Source of the DNA: Lachnospiraceae bacterium
GTDB lineage: Bacteria; Bacillota; Clostridia; Lachnospirales; Lachnospiraceae
NCBI GenBank assembly: GCA_910575005.1
Contig: CAJTCL010000007.1
Coordinates: 124,001-188,000 of the forward strand
DNA: 64,000 bases
Direction: 5' to 3'
Part shown: piece after piece, positions 44,760-53,595 of the stretch
Position numbering within the stretch: the stretch's first letter is position 1
How the letters are laid out: every line of letters begins with the position of its first letter
Program-made: the position numbers and the translations under genes
The notes under the pieces: model-generated
The model's input: only the letters and a program-made list of their open reading frames with translations
What the model was told of the DNA's origin: nothing
Databases searched by the model: none

Positions 44760-47024
44760 CTACTCTGTTGTTTTTTCTCCATTGTATATATTTTCAATCT
44801 TAATATCATGATAAAACTTTGTCAATATTTCGACATAATTCATACCCGCTTTAGCCATCCCATTGGCTCCATTCTGGCACATTCCAATCCCATGTCCATA
44901 TCCTCCGCCATAGAGTACATATCCTTTCTCTACTGGAATCAATGCACAATAGGCACTGGGCAGAAGCTCCATCTCAATTGGCTGTCCATCCTTACCCACA
45001 AGCCCAGTAATAGCTTTCCCCAGAACATAACGTATATTATATTCCGAAATCAATACTACATTTCCTTTCTCATAAGTGATAGATAATCGTTTCACTGCAC
45101 CTGAGGCACAACGTTCTTCTACAGAAATCTTCTTAGGAGCACCAAATGCTGCTAAATCAGCTTCCGTTCCTGCTGTTCCATCTTTCTTGGTAATTTGTAC
45201 ATTTTCACTGGTTGCCTGAAAACGGTCAGCAATCGCTGTATTGATTCCTTCTGCTTTTTCTGACAGTAATAACTCTGCATGCCAGCGAAACAGCGAACTA
45301 TCACTGTCAAAGGCTTCTATCTCTTGATTCTTAATAAATTCTGTAAATTTATCCTCATTGGAAATATCTGGCTCACTTCCATCAGAAACCAGACAAATAC
45401 CTTGCAAATAGCTGTTTGCCTCTGTCGATTCCACATCCCAGACACCCATATCAGAAGTATAACCGCAGGAGGTAGAAAAGAAATAAGTCTCCGCAACTTC
45501 TCCCTGATATTTGACTACTTCTCCAATTGTATCGTCCACTGCAAGTGTTGTTTTTTCATCCTCTGCCTGCTTATTATAAACCTGATAATTAGTGCTGTCA
45601 TCCACATGGGCGCCAAAAGCGGCATAATCTCCCCGCATCAGATGAATACAGGCATAACTTCTGGCACAGACAGCCTGTGTGCAGAGCGCATCTCTCTCAT
45701 AGGATGCCGGCATTTCACTTGGAACCACACCATATAGATACTGTTCTAGAGAAAGTTCATTTACTACACCATAACCTTCTGGGTATTTTCGGATCTCCAT
45801 ACTGCCTCGATAGCCTAAAGAGGTATGAGTGCCCTTTTTGTCCGAAAAATAAATCCTACCATTCTCATCATTGAGTGAAACTTTTACATAGTCCACATTT
45901 ATACCCAAAAATTTAGCTGCCTTGATCACTTTTCCTGCTTTGATCTTCTTCTCTTTCTTGCCAATCGTAATTATACCATCAGCATCAGCCACCAAAAGTG
46001 GTTCACTGTGAAAGACACTGCTGTCTGGATTTAATAGCAGGACACGAATATTTTCAATTGCTGCTGGTTCTTTTAAAACAATTCCGCAAACCTGCTTTTT
46101 AGCGACTACAAAGTCTGCCTCGAGATTTCCAATCACCAGCTTGGATTCATCTAACTCCTCCACTGTACCATATGTTTTATAGATTTTTAGCCTTCCAGCA
46201 TGTTTTAGACTCCCGTAACCTGAAATCTCAATCTTATTTTCATCAAAGCTCAACACTTTACCAGATATTTTATCCTCCTTCTTATAGATGGCGGCCACCT
46301 TGCGTTCCTTCCACTCCACATCACAGATTGTATCTGTAATCTGTTCCTTGAGTCCCTCTATATCAAGAGAAATCTTCTGCTTCTCATACAAAACTTCTGC
46401 TTTCTCATTCTCTGTATTATGTATAAACACATTTTCTAAAGTAAGTGTTTCCTCACATTCTCCACTTATACCAATAATGCGCTCCTCTTTCACATACACC
46501 TGATACATATCATAATATTGGAAATAATCAACGCCTTTTGCCACCTGAAAATACCCTTTTTGTGTCAGACGATCCCCTGATTTTTCCTGGCCCTCATCTG
46601 TGAGAAACACCAAACCAATATCTGATACCAGATGATTGGTATCCAATAAATCCAGAATCTGCTTATAAATCTGATCCCACAACGGCCTGGAAACCGTTTT
46701 CCAGGAAAATTTATTCTGGTAATTGATATATTGTTGTACGGAAAGTTGTTTCAATACCTCAGAGAGCTGTCCATAAGTTAATTTACCATTAAGGTTTTTT
46801 ACATGAAGGCTCGTCTTTAACTTTTCTTCCCATTCCTCCTCCTCAAAATAAGTGAAACTTAACTGAGAAGGTAATTCCGCTAGAACCACATATTCGCTGC
46901 TGTACCCTGTTATCACCTGTTTGGCAGAGGTCATCCAAATAAACCAAACGATTAAAAGCAACAGAAGCATACAAAATGCTCCTGCCAGATAATTTCTTTT
47001 CTTACCAGAATAATTCTTTACCAT
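44760..47024 (-). CDS. SpoIID/LytB-domain cell-wall protein
   Basis: A 754-residue exported protein with one N-terminal transmembrane segment (about 12-33). Residues 40-400 are a large region without a domain I can name. The C-terminal 330 residues are SpoIID/LytB-like: YRGSMEIRKYPEGYGVVNELSLEQYLYGVVPSEMP (shown as family pattern), TQAVCARSYA, DSTNYQVYNK, FFSTSCGYT and the final GGGYGHGIGMCQNGANGMA. SpoIID of Bacillus is a lytic transglycosylase acting with SpoIIP during engulfment; LytB-type relatives enhance amidases. This one is far larger than SpoIID (about 340), so it may be a vegetative wall-remodelling relative. It is followed closely by the YihY gene. Confidence 0.87.
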   Translation of the reverse strand: MVKNYSGKKRNYLAGAFCMLLLLLIVWFIWMTSAKQVITGYSSEYVVLAELPSQLSFTYFEEEEWEEKLKTSLHVKNLNGKLTYGQLSEVLKQLSVQQYINYQNKFSWKTVSRPLWDQIYKQILDLLDTNHLVSDIGLVFLTDEGQEKSGDRLTQKGYFQVAKGVDYFQYYDMYQVYVKEERIIGISGECEETLTLENVFIHNTENEKAEVLYEKQKISLDIEGLKEQITDTICDVEWKERKVAAIYKKEDKISGKVLSFDENKIEISGYGSLKHAGRLKIYKTYGTVEELDESKLVIGNLEADFVVAKKQVCGIVLKEPAAIENIRVLLLNPDSSVFHSEPLLVADADGIITIGKKEKKIKAGKVIKAAKFLGINVDYVKVSLNDENGRIYFSDKKGTHTSLGYRGSMEIRKYPEGYGVVNELSLEQYLYGVVPSEMPASYERDALCTQAVCARSYACIHLMRGDYAAFGAHVDDSTNYQVYNKQAEDEKTTLAVDDTIGEVVKYQGEVAETYFFSTSCGYTSDMGVWDVESTEANSYLQGICLVSDGSEPDISNEDKFTEFIKNQEIEAFDSDSSLFRWHAELLLSEKAEGINTAIADRFQATSENVQITKKDGTAGTEADLAAFGAPKKISVEERCASGAVKRLSITYEKGNVVLISEYNIRYVLGKAITGLVGKDGQPIEMELLPSAYCALIPVEKGYVLYGGGYGHGIGMCQNGANGMAKAGMNYVEILTKFYHDIKIENIYNGEKTTE

Positions 47025-47139
47025 GCCATTATTTCCTGTCCTGTTTCTTTTTATAATTATTCAGAACCGACACCTTTATGTAATTCTAGTCTAACTTAAG
47101 GTGTACCCTCTAAAACTTCTAATTCCCTAATGGATTTAA

Positions 47140-47170
47140 GAAAGGCTGCCTTTCTCCAAAGCAGCCTTTC
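47140..47170. terminator. Hairpin GAAAGGCTGC/GCAGCCTTTC
   Basis: Perfect 10-bp arms (47140-47149, 47161-47170) with an 11-nt loop in the gap between the L,D-transpeptidase and SpoIID-type genes. It can terminate transcription in either direction. Confidence 0.6.
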
Positions 47171-47588
47171 CTCTTTCGTAATTAATTTATCTTTCGTTCC
47201 TTATCATTCTTTTGTATCTTCCATCTTTCGTACTTTAAAAAATTCTTTGGAAACTTATGCGCAAGTTTTCTTTTGTAAAGATCTTTTGTATCTTCAAGTT
47301 TTAATCTGGAAAGTACCCCAAAATGCCGTTTCCTGCAATTTTGACTCCTAGCAAAGCTAGGTGGGTAACCGCAACCTCTCTTCTGCCTTCCGCTGCGTAA
47401 TGACGGCTTGACATCCAATCGGCAATATAGGAATCCCATAAAAGTAAATGTAGGTTCAAAATAGCAGGGTGTCGAACATCCCAGGAATACTTTCTAGCCT
47501 ATAACTGATTATACTCTATTATGCCCCAAATCGCAACCAAAAATTAATGTTAATTTCATGTTTTGGTCACATTATTTTCCAAAACCAC
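47171..47588. other. Gene-free stretch, candidate dispersed element
   Basis: About 400 nt. A minus-strand open frame of 85 codons (47182-47439) has no ribosome site and an odd composition rich in Lys, Arg and Cys. The segment 47335-47480 is more GC-rich than its flanks (CAAAGCTAGGTGGGTAACCGC, CGCTGCGTAATGACGG) and has the look of an inserted repeat or a stable RNA. I cannot name it. Confidence 0.3.
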
Positions 47589-50135
47589 TTACAAATTCTT
47601 CAAATTCACCTGTAAATCTTCCAAATCTTCTGGCGAATCCTGTCCCTCTTGCTGCGGATTTTCCAAATCTGCTGGCGAATTTTGCGATTCCTCCTGCACA
47701 TCTTCCAAATCTTCTGATACAATTTGGTCGTCTTCTTCCTGATTCTTTGAATCTGTTTCTGCTGTTTCAGAACCTTCTTGAAGTTCTTGAGGCTCTTCTG
47801 GTTTGGGCTCTTCCGGTTTCGGATCCTCTGGTTTTGGATCCTCTGGTTTCGGATCTTCTGGTTTCGGATCTTCATCATTCTTTAAGGTTACAGTAAGGGT
47901 AAATGTCTTCGTAACAGACTTAGCTTCATTATTGGGATTTACTGCTGTATATTCGATAGTGTATTTTCCTGCTGTCTCAAATACCACAGTTCCATCCTCA
48001 GAAATACTTGGAACTTGAATGCTCTGTCCATCTGCATCCACGCCTGTAATCTCAGCCTTAACTTCCACTTCTGTCTGATCTGGCAGAACTGCACTCACCC
48101 CTGCCTTGACCTCATAGGAAACACCTGTGGTTATTTCTGCTAATTTTTCAGGGTCAATCGCAATCTCTGGTAAACGCTCATCTGTGACTGTCACCTTCAT
48201 CACTGCCTTTGCTTGCTTTCCTTTTTCTGGATTGACTGCTGTATATGTGACTGTATATTCTCCCACCTGTTCAAACAAATATTTCTTCTTAGTCCACTTA
48301 GACTTCACATTTTCAGGAGTAGTCACTTCAATTGTCAACTGATCGGTAATATCTTTTCCAGATAAAAGCTTCGCTTTCACTCCAGCTCTCAAATCTAAAC
48401 TTTCTCCCAGAGCTGCTGCTTGATCATTTACACCAGAAATAACAGGTGCTTTGGTATCTTTTACTGTGACCTTCATGACCTTCTTTGCCACAGCCTTCTT
48501 ATTGTAGGGATTAGCCACGGAATATTCCACAGAATAACCCCCCACTTTCGTAAAGCAATACTTCTTGCTGCTATTCGTGCTCAAAGTCTTATATTTTTTC
48601 GCTCCTGGAGCCTTTACCTTAACCACAATCTTAGAAGTCATATTTTTGCCAGACACCAACTTAGCAGTGACTCCAGATCTCAGATTTAAAACAGATTTGT
48701 ATTCTTTGTTCTTCTTGGAAGATATACCTGAAAGTTTCGGCTTCTTGGTGTCTTTTACAGTAATAACTGTCACTTTCTTAGCTACTGCTTTCTTATTATA
48801 AGGATTGGCTACTGAATATTCAACTCGGTAAGTTCCAAGCTTCTTAAATTTGTATTTCTTATATGTTTTCTCAGAAAGCTTGATATATTTTTTACCCTTT
48901 GGCACCTTTATTTTAATCACAATCTTAGAATAAACACTCTTGCCAGACACCAGCTTAGCTTTGACACCTTTCTTCAAATTTCTAACAGAATTATATTCCA
49001 AAGTCTTTTTACTTACAACGCCTGTCAACTTTGGTTTTTTGGTATCTCTTACAAGAACTGTACCTGTCGCTTTTGTCTCCATTCCATTATTTGGATTGAT
49101 TACATAATAATTGATGATATAAGTTCCAAGCTTATTGAGCTTGAGTGTGCTGCCATTATACAGCTTTTCCGTTTTGCTCTTAGGATAAACGATTTTTATC
49201 CGAATTTGATCTGTCAAATTTTTCTGGTCAACGGTGTATGCCTTCACATTCGCCCGTAACTTCAATACAGAATTGTATTCCTTAGTCTGCGAACCGACCA
49301 CACCTGTAAGTGTGGCTGGCTGTGTATCAACCACCGTATAGACTACATCTGCATAAGCACTTCTTCCCAAAGCATCTGTCACTGCATAGCTCATTCGATA
49401 ACTGCCGAATTGAGATGTATTCACAGCACCGCTGCAAGATAATTTATGTGTAATATCATTTCCTAGAGAATCACGCGCTACAACACCAGCATAGGCATTA
49501 AATGGCGCGCCATATGTAAGTTGTGTCTGCACTGCTGAGACATCAATTGATGGCCGCAGACCGCTGTAAGGGTTGCCTGACATCGGATCTGTCGGATCCC
49601 AACCCCGACTGCCATAACTTGGTGGAATCTTAATGGCTTCCGGTTTGCCCAATGGATCATTTGCAGAAGAACCCCAGATCACTGTTACCTTCGTCTGCAG
49701 CGAACAATTATCATAAATCCATTTTGCATCAGCCACCGTTAAACGCACACAGCCATGACTTGCTGTCGTTCCCAGTTTATTATATTCCCGATATGACTGG
49801 GAAGCATAATCACCATTTCCATAATACCACACAGAATGAAATAGAATGGATCCTGTAATTCTTGTACAATACTGTCCATAAGAAGGACCATCCAGCACAT
49901 GCCACCGAAGCTTCTGGCTGGTATAAAAAGTTCCAATCGGTGTTGCTGTACCGGTAGAACACACAAAAGCCTTGACTGGTGTGCCATCGTTTCGGAACAC
50001 TGTTACCACATTTGTTGCTTTATTTATCTGAATAGAATAATTTCCTGCTGCCTGTGCCTCTCCTTTGCCCATGAAAACAGCAAACAGCAGCATAAAACAA
50101 AATACGAATACTACTACAATTTTTTTCTTCTTCAT
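47589..50135 (-). CDS. Secreted L,D-transpeptidase (YkuD) with six Ig-like repeats
   Basis: An 848-residue protein. A signal peptide (1-30, ending AQAA) is followed directly by a YkuD domain (about 32-155) whose catalytic motif SHGCVR lies at 126-131, with Cys129 as nucleophile. Then six Ig-like (DUF5011-type) repeats of about 90-100 residues follow, many ending in NPYNKKAVAKKV..VTVKDTK. The C-terminal tail has DPKPE repeats and a final acidic, Glu/Gln-rich stretch (ENPQQEGQDSPEDLEDL). L,D-transpeptidases make 3-3 cross-links or attach proteins to peptidoglycan. No sorting signal or TM anchor is seen at the C-terminus. The start has GAGGGTCAGAT. Confidence 0.9.
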   Translation of the reverse strand: MKKKKIVVVFVFCFMLLFAVFMGKGEAQAAGNYSIQINKATNVVTVFRNDGTPVKAFVCSTGTATPIGTFYTSQKLRWHVLDGPSYGQYCTRITGSILFHSVWYYGNGDYASQSYREYNKLGTTASHGCVRLTVADAKWIYDNCSLQTKVTVIWGSSANDPLGKPEAIKIPPSYGSRGWDPTDPMSGNPYSGLRPSIDVSAVQTQLTYGAPFNAYAGVVARDSLGNDITHKLSCSGAVNTSQFGSYRMSYAVTDALGRSAYADVVYTVVDTQPATLTGVVGSQTKEYNSVLKLRANVKAYTVDQKNLTDQIRIKIVYPKSKTEKLYNGSTLKLNKLGTYIINYYVINPNNGMETKATGTVLVRDTKKPKLTGVVSKKTLEYNSVRNLKKGVKAKLVSGKSVYSKIVIKIKVPKGKKYIKLSEKTYKKYKFKKLGTYRVEYSVANPYNKKAVAKKVTVITVKDTKKPKLSGISSKKNKEYKSVLNLRSGVTAKLVSGKNMTSKIVVKVKAPGAKKYKTLSTNSSKKYCFTKVGGYSVEYSVANPYNKKAVAKKVMKVTVKDTKAPVISGVNDQAAALGESLDLRAGVKAKLLSGKDITDQLTIEVTTPENVKSKWTKKKYLFEQVGEYTVTYTAVNPEKGKQAKAVMKVTVTDERLPEIAIDPEKLAEITTGVSYEVKAGVSAVLPDQTEVEVKAEITGVDADGQSIQVPSISEDGTVVFETAGKYTIEYTAVNPNNEAKSVTKTFTLTVTLKNDEDPKPEDPKPEDPKPEDPKPEEPKPEEPQELQEGSETAETDSKNQEEDDQIVSEDLEDVQEESQNSPADLENPQQEGQDSPEDLEDLQVNLKNL

Positions 50136-50180
50136 ATCTGACCCTCAAATCTGTCTTTCAAACTATCTAATTCTACAAAA

Positions 50181-50269
50181 ATCAAGTAGGGAAGACTTTC
50201 TTCCCCTACTCGCTGCGCGCGAGGCGCATACTGCGTTAGCAGTAATTTTCCTTATGCGCCCCTGTGCAT
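50181..50269. repeat. Dispersed two-hairpin intergenic repeat, copy 2
   Basis: Hairpin 1, AGTAGGGAAG-acttt-CTTCCCCTACT (50185-50210), has a T-rich tail on the minus strand and probably terminates pckA. Hairpin 2, GGCGCAT...ATGCGCC (50223-50229 and 50254-50260), encloses TACTGC-gtta-GCAGTA. The order, the spacing and the ends ATCAAG...CCCCTGTGCAT match copy 1 at 919-1004. Confidence 0.72.
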
Positions 50270-50403
50270 TCACAATGCAAGAATGCCTCTGGCATTCCCA
50301 TTGCAAAATACACGCCATACTCAAACAATCCTTGATTTTGCGCGCTTCTGCAATTATGCCAGAGGCTAAAATATATCTGTTTTACAATACTTTTACAATA
50401 TTT
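50270..50403. other. Further hairpin and AT-rich spacer after pckA
   Basis: GAATGCC-tct-GGCATTC (50281-50297), flanked by CAATG/CATTG, forms a good hairpin. The text GCCAGAGGCTAA near 50350 recurs at the end of the palindrome at 10239-10301. No coding frame is seen. Confidence 0.45.
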
Positions 50404-52083
50404 TTACAACGATTTTGCCTGATCAACAACTTTCTGAATTGCTGCTGCTGCATCTTCAGGAAGTTTATTGAATCCGCCTTCCGCCTCGTCCAGATTCTTT
50501 ACATAATCTAATCTATCCTGCATACGAGCCTGTAACTGCTCAACATATGCCTTGTCTGATAAATCTGGAACGAATCCTTCCCATTCAAAAATCTCAATAT
50601 CAGAGAATGGTCCCCAAGGTTTGAAATCTGCCTTCTTCTCAACGATAGCTTCCAATACACCCAATGTATCCTTTGGCTGAACTTTCTTGCCCATAAATTC
50701 ACCAGTATTGATGATGTAGCAGTCTACATTCTTAGATTCTACCAATGATTTAAACTTCTCATAATCATTTACCAGAGGATAAGTTCTAAATGGGTTTGCA
50801 TAAGGCTCTACTACCAATGCATTTGGATCTACGCCTGCTGCCAATCTCTCTGCAGTGGAACGCTTAGTAGCCAGTGTTGCTCCCATTACAGAAGCCAGGG
50901 AAGCTCCCTTTAATTTTACTACTGGTGGAATGGTAGGATCTTTCATAATCCAGAAGATAGCATTTACTGGTGCTTCAATCTTGTCTACACGGTTTGGAGA
51001 CCATAACTTAGACTTGATTGCACGTCCATTACCATTACGGATATCTTCTGTCACCAGAACAACTTTTCCATCCTCATCCAGAGTTGCGGAACAGTTCTGA
51101 GCTGTCAACAAATATTTATTATCTTCACATGCTGTAGGATAATCTGCAGTCTTGTCAAAGTACGTAGGCTCTAATGCCACAGAAGCACAAGTATCAGCGT
51201 TGATTACAAATGCATCATCATGCAATACCTTAATAGAAGGATATTTATTGTTATGCTTTGCATGTGTCAGTGTTGATTTACCAGAACCGGACAAACCGAA
51301 CACTGCTGCTACATATTTAGAACCATCTTCTAATGTATACTCTTTCTGTCCGCCATGACAGGAAGCATATCCATTTCTATTAGCAAGCGCCCAAGCCAAG
51401 GTCAAGGTTCCTTTCTTGTGCTCACCAAAATATTTCATACCCAAAATTCCTGCACAGTTGGTATCTGTATTAAAATAGCATAAGCAGTTTGGATCACAGA
51501 TATCTGTCTTATCGGTTCCAACCCACTGAGGATCAGAGAAAATATAGATATCCGGCTCATTGTCATACATCTTAGAAGACTTATACATCTTCACATACTG
51601 ATCAGACATATACTGGAAGTTCAGCATCCAGGAATACAGAAGATTCTCCTCTCCTTCTGGAATCAAAAGATGCGCTTTTACCATAAATTCTGGATCAAGT
51701 CCAATATAAACTTCCGCATGATACATGGTCTTCCATCTGGAATCATATACAGCATCCATTAAAATCTTATCTAATTCTGTTGTATTTACACCAGGCTTTC
51801 CAGTGATTCTTCTTGCTGGTGCATAACGGCCGGTAATGGAACCATCATTAAACAGCAATACTTTGGCGTCTGGATCAAGTCCAAATTCTTCTCCCTTATA
51901 AACAGGCATATCTGTGACAACTGTTCCTGGAGAATTTTTTGCAAGTTCATATGCCTCTCTCAATGTATTAACTTTTACAACATTATTGCCATAGAAAGCG
52001 GCCTCAATAATAGAACGTGTCTTTGCAAAACCAACCTTACCAGGTCCGATTTCTGTTCTTGGATAATAAGCCTTTGTTGCCAT
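50404..52083 (-). CDS. pckA: Phosphoenolpyruvate carboxykinase (ATP)
   Basis: A 559-residue ATP-dependent enzyme interconverting oxaloacetate and phosphoenolpyruvate. Visible landmarks are the P-loop FGLSGSGKSTLTHAKH, the HDDAFVIN metal-binding strand just after it, LWSPNRVDKIEAPVNAIFWIMKDP, and RKI-like nucleotide contacts in GRYAPARRITGKPG. In gut Clostridia it often runs toward oxaloacetate with CO2 fixation as well as in gluconeogenesis; the direction cannot be read here. A strong AAGGAGGAAAAGAAAAT site supports the start. It is monocistronic, with a probable terminator inside the repeat at 50185-50210. Confidence 0.96.
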   Translation of the reverse strand: MATKAYYPRTEIGPGKVGFAKTRSIIEAAFYGNNVVKVNTLREAYELAKNSPGTVVTDMPVYKGEEFGLDPDAKVLLFNDGSITGRYAPARRITGKPGVNTTELDKILMDAVYDSRWKTMYHAEVYIGLDPEFMVKAHLLIPEGEENLLYSWMLNFQYMSDQYVKMYKSSKMYDNEPDIYIFSDPQWVGTDKTDICDPNCLCYFNTDTNCAGILGMKYFGEHKKGTLTLAWALANRNGYASCHGGQKEYTLEDGSKYVAAVFGLSGSGKSTLTHAKHNNKYPSIKVLHDDAFVINADTCASVALEPTYFDKTADYPTACEDNKYLLTAQNCSATLDEDGKVVLVTEDIRNGNGRAIKSKLWSPNRVDKIEAPVNAIFWIMKDPTIPPVVKLKGASLASVMGATLATKRSTAERLAAGVDPNALVVEPYANPFRTYPLVNDYEKFKSLVESKNVDCYIINTGEFMGKKVQPKDTLGVLEAIVEKKADFKPWGPFSDIEIFEWEGFVPDLSDKAYVEQLQARMQDRLDYVKNLDEAEGGFNKLPEDAAAAIQKVVDQAKSL

Positions 52084-52188
52084 ATTTTCTTTTCCTCCTT
52101 AAGTTTAAATTTTCTCTCTTTAGAATAGCCTTTTGTTATTTTTTTGTCAATTGTTTTTTCCATTCTCATGAAAAATTTTTCCAGATTT

Positions 52189-52620
52189 TTAGTCAACGAC
52201 AGTACTTTTATTTGTGTCATTCACAACTAAATCTTTGGATTGAAATGCTCCCGGAAGCAGTTGAGCCAATGTCACCACCCGGTAATCCTGTTCATTGTTT
52301 GCTAAGATTACCTGGAAAGTTTCCAGGTCACAGAACTCTGCCAGTACCTGCCTGCATACCCCACAGGGCGGTAGATAATTTTCTGTATCACCATTGACTG
52401 CAATCGCCCTAAATTCCTTCTCTCCTTGAGCCACTGCCGTAAACACTGCTGTACGTTCCGCACAGTTGGTCGCGGAAAAACTTGCGTTCTCCACATTACA
52501 TCCGGTATATATTCTGCCACTTTCTGTCAAAAGCGCCGCTCCCACCCGAAAATGGGAATATGGTGCATATGCAAATTCCTTTGCTTTCATTGCCTCAGCA
52601 ATCAAATCCTGGTACTTCAT
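52189..52620 (-). CDS. cdd: Cytidine deaminase
   Basis: A 143-residue homotetrameric-type cytidine/deoxycytidine deaminase for pyrimidine salvage. The zinc site is complete: NCAERTAVF (CAE; Cys ligand and catalytic Glu) and PPCGVCRQVLAEF (PCxxC). Other conserved text is SHFRVGAALLTESGRIYTGCNVENASF (family start). I take ATG 52620 (MKYQDLIAEA), with GAAAGGA 8 nt upstream; the ATG at 52629 is too close to that site. It is followed by 105 nt to the pckA start. Possibly a single gene. Confidence 0.95.
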   Translation of the reverse strand: MKYQDLIAEAMKAKEFAYAPYSHFRVGAALLTESGRIYTGCNVENASFSATNCAERTAVFTAVAQGEKEFRAIAVNGDTENYLPPCGVCRQVLAEFCDLETFQVILANNEQDYRVVTLAQLLPGAFQSKDLVVNDTNKSTVVD

Positions 52621-52711
52621 GTCCTGCATCCTTTCTATGGGTTATTGTAAACTACTTTCCCAAAAAAATCCATAAAATTCTCATAAAAAAACTGTAAAAT
52701 TTTTGAAATTT

Positions 52712-53041
52712 CTACCAATATTCCCTCTTCGCACGGCTGACTGTCACTGTAAACCAGACCAATACAGTGAGGAACAATAAAACCAAGGCCTTCATAACCA
52801 CAGGCAGCGGTGTTACAAAATCATTGATCGCAGCAACCACACCAAACAAGACTGCCATAGCCCCTAAAACAAGACTCTTGTGATAGATAGCATCAATATA
52901 TCCTTGCACATCGCGGATTGGAACCATCGTATTTCCACCTGTAAAAAATTTGCTCAATTGTTTCGTCCGCTTCATATTAATAGCAGAATAAATAGTATAC
53001 ACCCCATAGGCAAAAATCACCACATCAAATAAAATCAGCAT
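52712..53041 (-). CDS. Small membrane protein of unknown function
   Basis: A 109-residue protein with an N-terminal hydrophobic helix (residues 2-20), a basic loop (MKRTKQLSKFF) and two further helices near 53-72 and 80-100. The ribosome site AAAGGATAAGTACA supports the start. I do not recognise the family. It lies between cdd and the divergent CheY-like gene. Confidence 0.72.
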   Translation of the reverse strand: MLILFDVVIFAYGVYTIYSAINMKRTKQLSKFFTGGNTMVPIRDVQGYIDAIYHKSLVLGAMAVLFGVVAAINDFVTPLPVVMKALVLLFLTVLVWFTVTVSRAKREYW

Positions 53042-53218
53042 TGTACTTATCCTTTCTTAGAGCTTTTGTTTCTTGTGTTCTCATATCTTTTTTATTATAA
53101 CCGTTGTCGAATTGGATTGCAATTAGCATTTCTATAAAAGAAATGATTGAATCTTGCAAAGACTTAGTGTAGAATTGTATTAGGTATATAAATTTGTAAT
53201 TAACAAGGAGCGATATTA

Positions 53219-53590
53219 ATGAAAGATGTAACAATACTTATTTGCGATGATTCTATCTTAGCACGCAAACAGTTAAAAGACAGTATAAAGAAATGTGGTT
53301 TTGAAAATTTCCTGGAAGCCTCCAATGGACAGGAAGCCATTGACCTTTACAAAGAACATCAGCCAGATTTGGTTTTTGTAGATATTGTAATGCCCATCAA
53401 GGATGGTGTGGAAGCAATCCATGAAATCCGAGGATTTGACCCCAATGCACATGTCATTGTTGTCTCTTCTGTAGGCACCCAGACACAGTTAAAAAATGCA
53501 ATTATGGAGGGAGCACGAGATTTCATCCAAAAACCTTTTACCGATTCTGGTATAAAAGAAATCATAAAAGCGCGTTTTGAAGGGAGATAG
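53219..53590 (+). CDS. CheY-like single-domain response regulator
   Basis: A 123-residue stand-alone receiver. The acidic pair is CDDS (residues 9-12), the phospho-acceptor Asp55 lies in LVFVDIVMPIKDG, the switch Ser in VIVVSSVGT and the conserved Lys in FIQKPFTD. There is no output domain, so it signals by protein contact, as CheY does. The start has AAGGAGCGATATTA. It is followed after 5 nt by the MshEN-repeat gene, with which it must be co-expressed. No chemotaxis genes are adjacent. Confidence 0.92.
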   Translation: MKDVTILICDDSILARKQLKDSIKKCGFENFLEASNGQEAIDLYKEHQPDLVFVDIVMPIKDGVEAIHEIRGFDPNAHVIVVSSVGTQTQLKNAIMEGARDFIQKPFTDSGIKEIIKARFEGR

Positions 53591-53595
53591 ACACT

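Noticed and set aside
47182-47439. Minus-strand 85-codon frame between cell-wall genes
   Set aside because: No ribosome site and unusual composition; more likely part of a non-coding element.
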